A stretch of 64,000 bases of DNA from positions 2,693,797 to 2,757,796 of the forward strand of contig NC_037254.1 of the NCBI RefSeq assembly GCF_000002425.4, written 5' to 3'. Below are positions 27,477-41,800 of this stretch, piece after piece (positions within the stretch are counted from its first letter, which is position 1; each line of letters begins with the position of its first letter). This DNA comes from Physcomitrium patens (taxonomy: Eukaryota; Streptophyta; Bryopsida; Funariales; Funariaceae). The notes beneath the pieces are model-generated. The model worked only from the letters and a program-made list of their open reading frames with translations. It made no database searches and was not told the origin of the DNA. A program made the translations under genes and the position numbers.

Positions 27477-30400
27477 TTATCCCTCCTTCTAGGGATGAGT
27501 TCCACAAAGAGCGGTCATCATATATTGAACAAATCTATGATGCGACAAATTATATTTGCTACATACTTTGATCTTTGTTCTCTTTGAAAATGATTGATAG
27601 GGCCTCTCAATCATCGATAGTGTCCCATATCAAGGCAGGAAGACCACCCAATTATTTGATCATTGTTGAGGCTTTCATAACTTCCTTCGAATAGAACATT
27701 TGAAACACCATCAAGAGTTGTTTCCACCTCTAGTAAAATTACCAAACATCGGGGGATCCTTCCGAAGTTGTGATATCAAATGCATTGTATCTCACCATCT
27801 ATTCGAGAAAGAACATGTCATTCTTGAAGATCTTCATCTCGATTGTGTCGTCTTGAAGGTTGTGACAATTGTAATGTCTTGTCCGATAGGTCAGTAAATG
27901 AAGGCTCTTGAGTCAAATCCGTGGTTGTTGGTTCTCCATCTCCTGAGCGTCACAACTACAAAGCAGCAACAAACAATGATTGAAAGTAGAATATTATCTT
28001 TCCTAGATGTTGTTTCTTTTATAAAGAAAGTTTTCATTTTAATTTTGATGGATGTCGTCAATGAAAAGCCTCCACCGCCTTTGCTGCATTTGTAAGATTT
28101 TTTACTGGCTCCCATGTGCGTTCACTAATATCATATCCGCGCCAATGAATAAGATATTTCAATTTATTTTGGCACCGCCTTGAATCTAAGACTTCTTCTA
28201 CTTCAAACTCTTCATTATTGTCCACTTCTATAGGAGGAAGTGGAGCTTGTCGTCTTCTTGGTATGTCCACTGTCTTGTATGGTTCGAGAAGAGACATGTG
28301 AAATACTGGATGGATTTTCATTGACTCCAATAGATGTGAACGATATGCAACTGGATTGATTTGTGTAGAAATAGAATATTATCTAAGTCTTCGATAGTCC
28401 AACTTGGCACAAGGACGAGTGGTCTTGATATTACGACGAAGTAGCCATATCTTATCACCCAAGAGGAATGGTGGTTGTTCCTTTCGATAGACATCCGCAT
28501 TGACCTTTTGTTGTTCTTGAGCCTCTTTTAACTGCACCTTCATCATTGCATGTAGCTCTGATAAATGAATCGTCAAATCTTTCATAGCAGGATTATCAAC
28601 TTTTGAAAAGTCAAAAGTATCAAGTCATGGATGATAACCATAATTAGTAAAAAAAGGTGTTTTTTTTTGTAGAAGAATATACAATGTTATTGCAAGCAAA
28701 CTCTGCCAATGGCAAAAGAGTTGTCCAATCATCTTGTTGGTAGTTAATGGTACATCTTAAATATTGCTCCAAAACTTGATTAATACGCTCCGTTTGTCCC
28801 TCAATTTGAGGATGGAATGTCGAAGATAGTTTTATATCCTCTTTTACAATCTTAAAAAGAGTCCGCCAAAATCTTCATACAAATTGAGTTTCTTTATCTG
28901 ATATAATATCTTTGGGTAATCCATGATAGCGATAGATATTGTCAAGAAAGAGCTTAGCTGTTTCTTCACCTGTGATAGATTTTGTACATAGTATAAAATA
29001 TGCCATCTTGATAAAACGATCTACTATCATGAATATAGAGCCATAAGAATCTGAGATTGGAAGATCCGTGATGAAGTCCATAGAAACAGAAGACGATGGT
29101 TGTTCTTAAATAGATAATGGCTCAAGAAGTCCAAAAGGTCGATGACGAGGAGTTTTTGATCTTGAGCAAACATTACATGATTGTATAAAATCTTTGACTA
29201 CCTTCCACATTTGAGGCGACCAAAAATTCCTAGATATCAGCTCCAAAGTCTTATTGTATCCAAAATATCCTGCTATTAGGAAGTCATGATGAGCTTGAAG
29301 AACACGTAAACGTGCTTCTCCTTCTGGAACATATAGGTGTCCTTCGAAATATAGTAGGTTGTTCTTGAACTCGAATTTAGAGGGATCATGAGATTTAGAA
29401 GAATTATTCTTGATATCATGAACAAGAGGGTCTGAAGACATACTTAACTAGACTTGCTTGAGAAAAGTTAAATCAACAATCAATGTTGATTTTATTGCTT
29501 GAAGTTGAAATTGCTTCGACTTCAAAAGAACCATTCTTTGTTGCTCAAAAGCTGCATCTCCTTCTTTTGGTGCAAGATAAGAACGTCTAGACAAGGCATC
29601 AGACAAACTTTGTTATTTTTTTGGCCGATAAGTGATAATGAATTCAAATCTTGATAAAGACATGCTCCAATGAGCTTGACGATGATTTAATATGTGCATT
29701 GACATGAAATACTCGAGGTTCTTGTGATCTATATACACGGTGATTGGACTAGAAGTGCCTTCTAGATAATGATGCCATTCTTGAAAAGAATCCATAATTG
29801 CAAGAAGTTCTTTGTCATGAATCTCATAATTGATTTCTGCTGTTAAGAATTTTCTTGAATGAAAGGCTACTGGATGAAGTTTGTCATCTGTTTCCATTTG
29901 TGACAAAATCACACCCAGAGCAAAGTTTGATGCATTTGTTTCCATAAAGAACGCTTTGGAAAAATCAACAAGATATAAGATTGGTGCAGAAACAAACGCT
30001 GTCTTCAAAGATTCAAAAATAACTTTTGCTTCTTAATTTTATTGGAGTTTGTCTTTACAAGTCAAATGTATAAGTGGAGCTGCAACTCAAGAGAAGTCTT
30101 TGATGAAGATCCGATAGTAGTTGGTAAATCTCAAAAAACATTGGACATCTCTTACCATTTTTGGGATCTTATAATCTTTAATAGTTTGAACTTTCTTAGG
30201 ATCCATCATAAGTCCATCGTTTGAAATGATGTAACCTAAGAAATCGACTTCAGTGGTGTAGAATACACACTTTTCTATCTTGGCATAGAGTCTTGCATCT
30301 CTTAATTTTTGTAACACATAACGAACATGAAATTCATGTTCATCTGAATTCTTAGAATAGATCAAGATGTCGTGTAGATAACAGACCACAAAATCGTGCA

Positions 30401-32746
30401 AAAACTCTCGAAAAATATCATTCATTAGATGTTGAAAAGCTACTGGTGCATTTGTAAGTCCAAAAAGCATGATGTTGTATTCAAAATGTTCATACCTAGT
30501 TCGAAACGTAGTCTTCTATTCATCTCTTTCTTTGATGCATACTAGATTGTATGCTCCTCAGAGATCTATTTTTGTATAAATCTTAGCTTGATTCAACTAA
30601 TCAAAAAGTCTAGATATTAAAAATAGTGGATACTTGTTCTTGATATTAATCTTTTTGAGTCCTCGATAATCAACACACATCCGCAATGATCCATCTTTTT
30701 TCTTCACAAATAAAATTGGAGCTCCTGCCGGAGATTTAGAGTGGCGTATGAAATTCTTGGCTAGATTTTCTTTAATATACTTCTTGAGTTCAGTCAACTC
30801 ATTTTGTGATAAACTATAGATTGGTCTGAATGGTGGTTGTGCTCCTTCTTGAAGGTCAATTGAGCAATCATAGGGATGATGTTTTGGGAGTGTATCTGCA
30901 TTCTTTTTTTCGAATACATCTTGAAATTCTTCATATTGGCTTGGAATGCCACTTGAAGTCTTTTCACCAGTAGAAACAAGTGTGGCATAAATAATATATG
31001 GTGTTTCTTTCATAGCAACATACAAGAAAGCTTTTGCACCTATAAATACGGATTTAATTGAACTGGACTTATGACTCTCTACTTGATTAACTACATTGGT
31101 AGTTATTCTTTTAGAGAATGTAAGAGTTTGGGAAATCCAATCTATTTGAGGGTTGTATTTTTCTAACCACAATAAATCTAAAATGACTAGATTAGAGGGA
31201 GATCTAATGATATTAAATACTACAAAGCTATTATGATCATTGATTATTACTCCTATAGGAAGGGTTTTGTGAGTAATATCTCCAAAAGACAATGGACGAT
31301 CATCTATGACTTCTACATGAACAAGTTTAGTTTTCTTTACTAAAGATATGCTATGTCTTTTAGTAAATTCTTCATCTAAGAAACACGCTAATGCTCCTGA
31401 ATCTAACAAGGTAGAGGCTTTGTAATATTTAGGTCCTAAAATTACATTTAATGTAAAACAAGGAGAAGGCTCTCAGGAGAGAATATGACCTTTACTAGAT
31501 GTTGTGCAAGATTTCAGCCGTACGGTCCCTATTGTAGCTGAACAAACTTGTTTTCCGACATATTGTCTTCTTTCACAGCCATATTCCTCATTTTGTGGTT
31601 ACGTCATTTCTTAGGACAATGTTGAACAGTGTGTTTTGATTCTCCACAATATAAACATAATCCTTCTTGATGACAACAAGTCTTTTCGTATTTAGTAAGA
31701 AATTTGAAACGTATTGTATCGATTTGCATATCTTTTACTTCTGAAGATATGTGTTGAGAAGACGTAGGTGTTGCCATTGAATTGTAATAATGTTGAGGCC
31801 TACTTATGTGTCTCTCAAATCAAAATTCAAAAAGTCGATTGTCACATTTTACAGCAAAATCAATTACTTGACTCAATGTTTGAGGATCAGGTAAATTGAG
31901 CATCAATATTTTTACCTCATATTGTAATCCATAAAAGAATTGGTTAATGAGTGTAGCATCATCTTACTTGGTATCAATTACAAGTCATCAAAATTGTGAA
32001 GCATATGTTGTTATAGATTGATTTTCTTGTCTCAAGATATGGATCTTATTTGTTGCAATATGAACTATATCATGTTCTCCATACATAGATCAAAATTCCA
32101 TCAAGAAAGCTTCTAAATTATTGAAAATTGGATCTTGTCGTTCAAGAAAAGATGAAAACTATGATAATGTAGAACCGAAAAATAGTGTTCCAATAAACCT
32201 AACTTGTTATTCCGGAGTTGGATAGCTTTGGGGTTGAAGTTTGATTATCAATTGTAGTTAATTGATGAATCCTCAAAACTTTGATCTCGTACCATCAAAT
32301 TTCTCATGTAAGGCAATTCTTGGTTCTCTAGCATTTGAATAGTATTCCACCATGGGAGAAGGGGCATGATTCGATGTAGATGTTGAGGCAGCTCTGACCA
32401 TCTCTACTTCTCCACTTTTTGTTATTCTTGTTCCTCCTTCTATTGGTGAATTAAGTTGATGCATCACAAGTATTAATTGCCTCAATTGTTCTTGCATTTG
32501 TGTCATTGTACTCTTCAATTCGACAAGCTTTGCCATGGTAATACTTAGAAAAAAAATATCTAATATTGCTCAAGACAAGTAAGAGAACGGACTTGAGAAC
32601 AAAGAAAATACTAAAAATAATATGAGTTTAAAAGAGGGTAATCTGCAACTCTTAATATGCTTATGTCTTATCAAGAAAAAAAAGATAATCCACTCTTAAT
32701 CAAGAAAAGACAAAGCTCTGATATTGTAAGAGTATTCTTATCAATC

Positions 32747-33304
32747 TGTCAAGGACAAGAACTCAATGAAAAAGTAATTTAGACAAGTGAGCCTTCACTC
32801 AAAGAAAGGTAACAAAATATAAATAAACAAGTGTGTATATTGAAAGAGAAACTGGAATGGCTATTGTCTAAGACTAGAAAACATGAAGATTCTTGAAATT
32901 AGACTGAAAACAAGAAAGAAATTGACAAGAGTGAAGAAGGCTTCACTCTTGTCTCTATATATATTATCTAACTAGGGGCTATGTGACGACGTTCTATAGC
33001 ACCTCCAATATGTATTGACTTTGTAGGACACATGCCTTGACTTACAAGGCAAATTTTTCTACGTGTGGGCCACATTGTTAGCTTGGTCTTCAAGCTAACA
33101 TGTGTGGCACATGGCCAACTTGTTGACTACATTTCTAATCCAAAAAATCAATTAAAGACACCTATAAAGTCAAAGAAGCATCTATGAAGCTTCTAAGAAG
33201 CTTTCATATCAAATACTATAGAATTAACTTACTTTTATCTACTTTTACTTACTTCTATCTATTTATATATGTAATTACTAGCTTACATGAGTATGTCCGT
33301 AACA
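32747..33304 (-). repeat. element A, 5' LTR
   Basis: 558 bp with TG/CA ends, followed by the right target duplication CAAGA. It is next to the primer-binding site. Confidence 0.9.
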
Positions 33305-33693
33305 CAAGATTTACAAATATGTCAAAGTCTTTTTAGTAGAGTATTCACAAATTTAATACAAATATAAATAATTTTTTGGTAGTTTATTTTATATTATAAA
33401 CATCAAATCAAAAGATTATTATTCTTTAAACTTCTTAAATACCTAATATGATATAATTGGCTCTTATTTCTATTCTTGTGTATCCATATTTTGCATTTTT
33501 TCTTCTATATATGACCAAATTTGTATCTTCATTACTATAAAATTTTGGATTCTTAATGATGCATTTCAATACTAAATCTTACCTTGCCTAAAATTGATAT
33601 GTATGTAATAATAATTGTCTATGTATAATTATGAATATAGCCATAATAGTCTATATCAATAAATAGATAGGTCATAGTTGTGTCAATGTAATA

Positions 33694-33759
<66 letters not shown>

Positions 33760-35802
33760 TTAATATTTTATATACTATAAATTTACAAAAAATAATATTA
33801 TATGCATTAATATCTTATTTAAAAATCAATATTTTAAAGAAATTTTTAAATTTTTAAAATATTTCAAGTTGAAAAAATATTTTCCTATCATATTTTGTAA
33901 AAATATAAAATACTTTATTTTTTTCTTAGGCTATGGTACTTTTAAATTTCATGCTTAAAAAGAAACAAAAAATATCCATATTTTAGAAGGAAAGTTAAGT
34001 TATTAAAATATAAAAAATTATATGTATTTAAATACTTTTAAGTTGATACATACAATAAAGATACTTGAATTTAGATAAATGAGATTAAAAATTCAACTTA
34101 TTTAATCTTAGATATTAGGTTTATATATTAAATTTCTAATATATTTTAATTTATATTATACTTTTGGTCATTTGTACAAGATAGCTACATAATTATATAG
34201 GTTATATAATTTTGATTCGACCATTGTTGTAGTATTCTTGTATAAATCTTTTTCTTTATAAAAATATAAAGAAATATTATTGGTCATTTTTTACATATTT
34301 TTACTATTTTAAATTTTTTACTAATAACACCAAATGGAATATCAATTGGAGATGAATGATGTTATATATATTTTTACAAAACAATTAATTTTTTTAAAAC
34401 ATTATAAGTGATATTAGTTATAATATTAATATTGATAATTATATTAATTTATTTTTATATTAAAAAATAATAATTTTTTAATTTAATTTCACATTTTAGA
34501 ACTTAAAATGATATATTTTGTTTTAGAATTAAAAAAAATAAAATTAAAAATATTTTTATTCATATTTTTATTTTTACATTAATTGTTTAAATGTATCATT
34601 AGAATGAATAAAGATTAATTTAAATGTTTTATTTAAAACACTTAAATGAATATAGATTAATTTAAATATTTCATTAGAATGAATAAAGATTAATTTCAAA
34701 GTTCATGTGATTGAAGAATACAACTTTAATGCATTAAGAACTTTTACTCAAAACAAACTTTTTTATAGAGTAAAGCCATATCTCACTAATTTTTATAATT
34801 AACCATTAGTTATGTTCAATCAATATAAATACCTTATATATAATATATATAATAATATAAAATGATTTTTATAAGACCTTATATATGGTTGAAAGTTTAA
34901 TTTTTTTGAATATTAATAATATGTATATTTGAAAATATTCTCTATGAATAATTTTATGATATTTAATTTATTTAATTTTAAAAAAATGGTTTATAAAATC
35001 AGATTATATGTATATAAAATTTATTAGATATATCATACTTTAGATTTTATAAAACCATTAAAATTATTTAAATTTTATAATATAGAGTACTTGTATAATT
35101 AAAAAAAATTATTTATTATATTATGATATTCATATAAATTTTAAAAATTATAAAAATAAAATAAAATAAAAATGAATATTATAAAAATATAATTCTTTTT
35201 TATAAAAATATAATTTTAGAATTTTAAATTAAATTATATGTATAGATATTATAAAATAAAAATATCACTAAATGATATGTGATATTTTATAAATTATTAT
35301 ATATGAACAACACAATTTCAATGTTAAAGATTAAAAATATTTAATATTTTTTTTATGAATTTATATATGTGTATATATTTTATTATGTTAATTTTATACA
35401 TATTTTTTTTTTTTTATTATACAAATAGTTTTTTTCTTCTTAAATATTTTTTACATTAGAAAAATAGTGAATCTTAAAAATAATAATAATTTTTTTTGTT
35501 TTATCCTTATTATATTAATTATATATATGTCACATATAATATTTTATGATTTAATAAAATAAAAAACATATGCAATATCTCCTTATATAGAGTCATGAAA
35601 ATGACATCTTTATTTCTTAATAATATTTTTTTCTAAATTTAGCCATATCTTTGAAGATTAAAATTTGAATTTTTCATCTGTATAGCTTAAAAATATATTT
35701 TTAATTTTTTCTGTCATTATTTTTTGAATACATATTAAGTGTTAATAATATATAAATCTAAATTTTAATTTTTATTAGCACTTTAAAAATAAAATAGTTA
35801 AA

Positions 35803-35849
<47 letters not shown>

Positions 35850-36225
35850 TATAGTTATATAGTTATATATTAATTACAAAAATTTATCAAAAAATTAAAT
35901 TTTTTCTTTTATTTGATATGTTTAATTTTTAAATTTTTTATGAATTATAATTTCTTGAATATTCAATCCTAAAAAGTTATCTTTATTATTAAGTAAATTT
36001 TTTAAATATATGAAATTTTACATTAGAAATTTGAATTGATTTATAATGACCTAAAATACTTAATTTTTAGCCACCATCTCCACCCTTTGTATCTACTTTA
36101 TCCTGACTCATTGCATCCCAACCTTATTCTAACCTTTTTCTATTTTTATTTTATCTTGTTTCTTCCTTATTTTGACCCTACTTTATCTTATCTCCATTTC
36201 AATCCCCACCTTGTTCCAACCTCAT
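33305..36225. other. very AT-rich spacer with TA arrays
   Basis: No gene or recognisable element. Long (TA)n arrays lie at about 33696-33756 and 35808-35845. Composition is more than 80% A+T through most of the stretch. Confidence 0.65.
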
Positions 36226-37225
36226 TGTCAAGGACATGATTTCAAAGAATTAAAATGTCAATACACTCTTGATGGTAATTTATAACCTCTAATATCATTT
36301 TTTTTTTATAAAGAAGGATAATTCACATATTTTAAGGAAAAAATAATCACTCTTAGAAAACTAAATAATTTGTTTAAAGATGGATAATCTCCAATCTTTA
36401 AAACACAATAATAAAAGTGAGATAATCCACTTATTTCTAAAACAAGACAAGAACAATAATTTAACACTCTTATCAAATTATTAAGAACATGAACCTTAAA
36501 GAATTAAAATATCAATACATTATTATGTCACTTGAAAAGATTAAAAAATTATTTAAAGATGATATAATATTAAATTAAAATGATTATTGCCAAAGACAAG
36601 AAGACTTAAAAAGATTTGAGATAAGACTATTGACTAGAAAGGCATTGACAAGAGTAAAGAAGGCTTCACTCTTACTTCCATATATACTCTTAATTGAAAG
36701 CTACATAGCAATGTCTTATTGGACCTTGAAAACATGTTGAATTTTTAAGATATGTATTTTAACTTACAAGGCAATTTTTTTATATGTACTCTACATAATT
36801 AGCTTGTTTTCTAAGGTATTAATACGTAATAATTACTAACTACTTAGGAAGGTTGTTTGAAGCTTTCAAGTCTAATATCAATTGACTGCCCCTTATGATC
36901 TTTCTAGTGCTCCCCTCTTGATCCAACTATTTTTTAAAATGCTCAATAAAGGTTGTCCTAGTGCATGGGCCATGCGGCCATACCATATTGAGATGGTACC
37001 AACTAGTGTATGCTTTTAAGACAAGAAGAGGATTGAAACAAGGTGAGTGTCATGAACATAAATATTTATTTTTAATAATTACTTATGCGATTAAGTAAAA
37101 GTAAATAAAAGTGAATTTATTTCATAATATATTTTAAAAAAGCTTCTTAAAAGCTTTATAAATGCTACTTTGATTTTATATGTATTTATAGTTGATTAAT
37201 AGATTAGAAACTTGGTCAAGAATTT
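36226..37225. mobile_element. scattered LTR pieces of the A/B/C family
   Basis: 36226-36480 has an LTR start (TGTCAAGGACATG) followed by leader-like sequence as found inside elements B and C. 36481-36830 is another LTR piece in the same orientation (contains GTAAAGAAGGCTTCACTCTT). 37068-37225 matches the other end of the LTR in the opposite orientation. These are remnants of at least one further copy that has been rearranged and largely lost. Confidence 0.7.
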
Positions 37226-38312
37226 ATTGGGCATGGCCGCCCTTGTCCTTGTCCTTGCTCTAAAACAAGTGTTGATAGAGAATTTTTTGATTGAGAGAAG
37301 CATAGTCACCCATTGACTCAAGCATTGGCCCTATTAGTGGCTATACTTTAAATATGGATTTTATAAATTTATCTCATTTATTATATAATTTATGATTTTA
37401 ATTATTAAATTTATTTTTTAAAAAAATAAAGTAATATTATATAAATAATCTTATTTTTTATAGTATTATTAATAATACAATAAATATTTATAAATTTTTG
37501 TATCAAAATATCATATTTTTAGTGAATTTTAAAAAAAATTAATTAAATTTTAAAAATGATTCTAAAATAAATTTGTTTCACACAGTATATATGAAAGGAA
37601 GATATTTTCTATTATATTTTATTTTATGAAGACTAAAGATTCTAGACTATCAAATGTAATTTAGATAATTATATAAATTATTTTTTTTAGTTTTTTTATA
37701 GTTATTATAGATTTATATTTTTATTATCTATGTAAAAAATTATATAAATATTTTCATCTATTTATAAATATTATATCTTATTTTAAAATATTAAGAATTT
37801 TTTGTATTAAATTTACATATCTATAATTATAAAATTCTTTTAAAAATTCTTAAGCATTTTTTTTTGAAATCATCTATAATTTCATCTAATATTTTTATTA
37901 ATGAAATTAAAAAATCTTATTCTAATGAAATATGATGTAAGTAATTATAATTTTTTTTTAATTATTTAAATTATAAATCAAAATTTTAAGAATTTATTTT
38001 TGTATAGCAAACAAAAAATAATCTATGGTTTAATTTTTAAAAAATAAGATAATCATAGTTTTTTTTACAAAAACTTAATTCTAGTAATTAAAAGTTTAAA
38101 TTTTATTAAAAATAGTACAAAACTTTGAAATCCATATTTAAGATGGAGATGGGGCTGGAGTTGGAGAGAGGGAGGGGAGGTTAAGACAATGTAGAGATAA
38201 GAGATAGAGATAATGGTTGAGAACAAGAGATTGAAATAATGAAGGGAGACTAGGAATGAGATTAGAAACATGGGATATATACATAATGGATTATGAAATG
38301 GCAATGTGGGAT
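37226..38312. other. AT-rich spacer
   Basis: No gene seen. A minus-strand frame at 38065-38304 lies in purine-rich plus-strand sequence and has no family resemblance. Confidence 0.55.
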
Positions 38313-38860
38313 TGTCAAGGACATGAATTTTGAAGAAAGAGAATCCTCAATACATTCTTCCATCACTGAAGAAAACTAGAAAGTGACTCAAAAGGTGATG
38401 TAATATTAACTAGAATGGCTATTGCCAAAAATAAGAAGACTAAAAAGTCTTGAAAGAAGACTAAGACTAAAAAGGCATTGACAAGAGTAAAGAAGGCTTC
38501 ACTCTTGCCTCCATATATATTATCTAACTAAAAGCTATATGGTGATATCCTATAGGACCTCCAACATGTATTGACTTTGCTAGCCACATGTCTTATCTTG
38601 CAAGGCAAGTTGTCTATATATGCACCACGTAGTTGGCTTGTTCTACAAGCTACTACACAGAGTTAATTTATTCTACAAGCTACTAATACATGGTTAGCTT
38701 TTTGGCCAAGTTTCTAACCTACAAACACATCTAAAGTCAAAATTGCATCTATAAAGCTTCTAAGAAGCTTCTCTAGAAGACTTTATAAAATTATTCTATT
38801 TTATCCACTTCTATTTAATCTTATAAGTAACTATTGAGGTAAATATATATGTCCATAATA
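38313..38860 (-). repeat. element B, 3' LTR
   Basis: 548 bp, beginning TGTCAAGGACATGAATTT on the plus strand and ending GTCCATAATA. It pairs with 44156-44703. Confidence 0.88.
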
Positions 38861-41800
38861 TTATCTCCATTTTTAGGGACGAGTTCTACGAAGAGCGGTC
38901 TTCATATGTTAAAGAAGTCTAAGATGTGGCAAATTATATTTGCTACATACTACGATCTTTGCTCTCTTCGAAGATGGTTGATAGGTCCTCTCAACCATCT
39001 ATAGTGTCTAATACTAGGACAAGAAGACCACCCTATTATTTAGTCATTGTTGAGGCCTTCATAACTTCCTTTAAATAAAACATTTGGAACACCGTCAAGA
39101 GTTTTTCTTACCTCTAATAAAATCACTAAACATCGGGAGTCTCATCTAAGGTCGTGATACCAAACATGTTGTATCTTGCCATCTATTCTAAGAAGGACAT
39201 GTCGTTCTTGAGGATCTTCATCTTGATTTCGTCATCTTGAAGGTTGTAACAATTACAATATCTCATTCAGTAAATCCACAAATGAAAGCTCTTAAATTGA
39301 ATCTGCTAGTTGTTGGTGCTCTATCTCATCACAAATACATAGAAGCTACAATGAAAGATTGAAGGTAGAATATTATTTTCTTTTGAACTTGTTTCTTTTA
39401 TAGCAAAGGTTTGCTATTCTTTATCTTGGTTTTGATGGATGTTGTTGATGAAAGTCTTCAACTTTCTTTGTTGGATTTGCAAGATTCTTTGATGGCTCCC
39501 ATGTGCATTCACTAATATCATATCCGTGCCAATTAACAAGATATTCCGACCTATTTTGGTACCACTTTTAGTCTAAGACTTCTTCCACCTCAAAATCTTG
39601 GTTATTATCCACTTCTATAGGAGGAAGTGGTATTTGTCTTCTTCCTAAGATATTCACTATCTTATACGGCTCCAAAATAAATACGTAAAATATAGGGTGG
39701 ATCTTCATAGACTCTTATAGATGTAATCAATAGGCAATATGATTGATTTGTTCACAAATAGGAAAAGGTCGTAGCCTATGATAATCTAATTTATTACAAA
39801 GTCGAGTAGTCTTGATATTACAACAAAGTAACCATACCTTATCATCAATATTATATTATGGTTGCTCCTTACAATAGGCATCTACGTTGGTCTTTTGCCG
39901 TTCTTGAGCTTCTTTTAATTGTATCTTCATTATTGTATGTAGCTGTGACAAGTGATTTTCTAAATCTTTTGCAATAGGATTATCAACTTTTGAAAAGTCA
40001 AAAGTATCAAGACGTAGATGATAACCATAATTGGAAAAAAAAGTTATTTATTGAGTAGAAGAATGTATCAAATTATTATATACAAACTCTACCAATGGTG
40101 AAAGAGTTGTCCAATCATTTTGATGATAGTTGATGGTACATATCAAATACTGCTCCAAAACTTCATTTATCCGTTTCATTTGTCTATTAGTTTGAGGATG
40201 AAAAGCTGAAGAAAACTTTATATCTACCTTTAGAATAGGATTTATGAAAATCTTGATACAAATTGAGTCCTCCTATCTGATATAATATCCTTTGGTAATT
40301 CATGATAGCGATAGATATTGTGAATGAAAAGCTTAGGTGTTTCTTTACTTGTGATAAATTTTGTACATAGTACAAAATGTATCATCTTGGTAAAACGATC
40401 TACTATCATAAATATAGAGTTATAAGAACTTGAGATTGAAAGATCCATGATGAAATCTATAGACACAAAAGACCATGATTGTTTTGGAATGGGTAATGGC
40501 TGAAGAAGTTCGTAAGGTTCATGATGGGGAGTTTTTGATCTTGAGCAAATATCATAAGATTGTACAAAATCTTTGACTGCTTTCCACATTTGCGGCCACC
40601 AAAAATCCCTAGATTTTAGTTTTAAAGTTTTATTGTACCCAAAATGTCTTGCTGCTGAAAAATCATGATGAGCTTGAAGAATATATAATCAAGCTTCACC
40701 TTCTCGAACATATAGGCGTCCTTCAAAATATAATAGATTATTCTTGAATTCAAACTTGGAAGTATCATGAGGCTTAGAAGAAGTATCCTTGATATCCTGA
40801 ACAAGAGGATCAAAGGACATACTTGATTGAATTTACTTCACAAATGTTGATTTTATAGCTCGAAGATGAAAATACTTGGGCTTCAAGAGAATTGATCTTT
40901 GTTGATCAAAAGATACATCTCCTTCTTTTGGTGTAAGATAAGAATGTCTAGAAAGAGCGTTCAATAAACCTTGTTGTTTTTTAGATGGATAAGTGATCTT
41001 GAAATTGAATCTAGATAAAGACATGCTCCAACGTCCTTGACGTTGATTCAAGACATGTGCTGACATGAAGTACTCAAGGTTCTTATGGTCTATATATATA
41101 GTAACTGGACTTGAGGTGCCTTCTAGATAATGATGCCATTCTTGAAATGAATCCACGATTACAAAGAACTCTTTGTTATAGATCTCATAATTAATCTTGG
41201 CTACTAAAAATTTCCTTGAATAGAAAGCTATTGGATGGAATTTGTCATCTATTCCCATTTGTGATAACAAGGCACCTATAGCAAAATCTGATGTGTCTAT
41301 TTCTATAAAAAATGCCTTAGAAAAATCAACACAATATAAGATTGGTGCAAAAATAAATTCCTTCTTTAAAGCATCAAATGATGCTTATACTTCTTTATTC
41401 TACTCAAGTTTGTCTTTGCAAGTCAAACGTATAAGTAGAGTTGCAACTTGAGAAAAATTCTTGATGAAGATTTGATAGTAATTAGCAAAGCCCAAAAAGT
41501 ATTACATATCTCATACTGTTCTTGAAATCTTCCAATTTATGATAGTTTGAACCTTCTTGGAATCCATCATAAGGCCTTCATTGGAAATGATGTACTCTAA
41601 AAAGTCAACTTGAGTAGTGTAGAATACACACTTTTCTAACTTGGCATATAATCCTACATCTCTAAGTTTCTGTAACATACAACAAACATGAAGCTCATAT
41701 TCTTCTGTGTTCTTACAGTAGATTAAAATATCGTCTAAATAGCAAACAACAAAATCATCTAAAAACTCACAAAAAATATCATTCATAAGATGTTGAAAAG

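Larger units (their letters stand above)
26350..33304 (-). mobile_element. element A: Ty3/gypsy chromovirus fossil
   Basis: An LTR retrotransposon in minus-strand sense, bounded by an exact 5-bp target duplication CAAGA (26345-26349 and 33305-33309). The element's 5' LTR is 32747-33304. Just inside is a primer site (32711-32729) whose complement reads ACAATATCAGAGC, like the plant initiator-Met primer site. Then come gag (about 31.5-32.5 kb), protease (about 31.2-31.4), RT (about 30.1-30.8), RNase H (about 29.6-30.0), integrase (about 28.6-29.4) and a C-terminal chromodomain (about 28.06-28.25; IHWRGYDISERTWEP). A purine tract touches the 3' LTR at 27477. Two LTR copies stand in tandem at the 3' side (26869-27476 and a shortened one at 26350-26868). 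Coding is broken in roughly ten or more places. LTRs differ by about a tenth, mostly transitions, so it is an old insertion. Confidence 0.9.
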
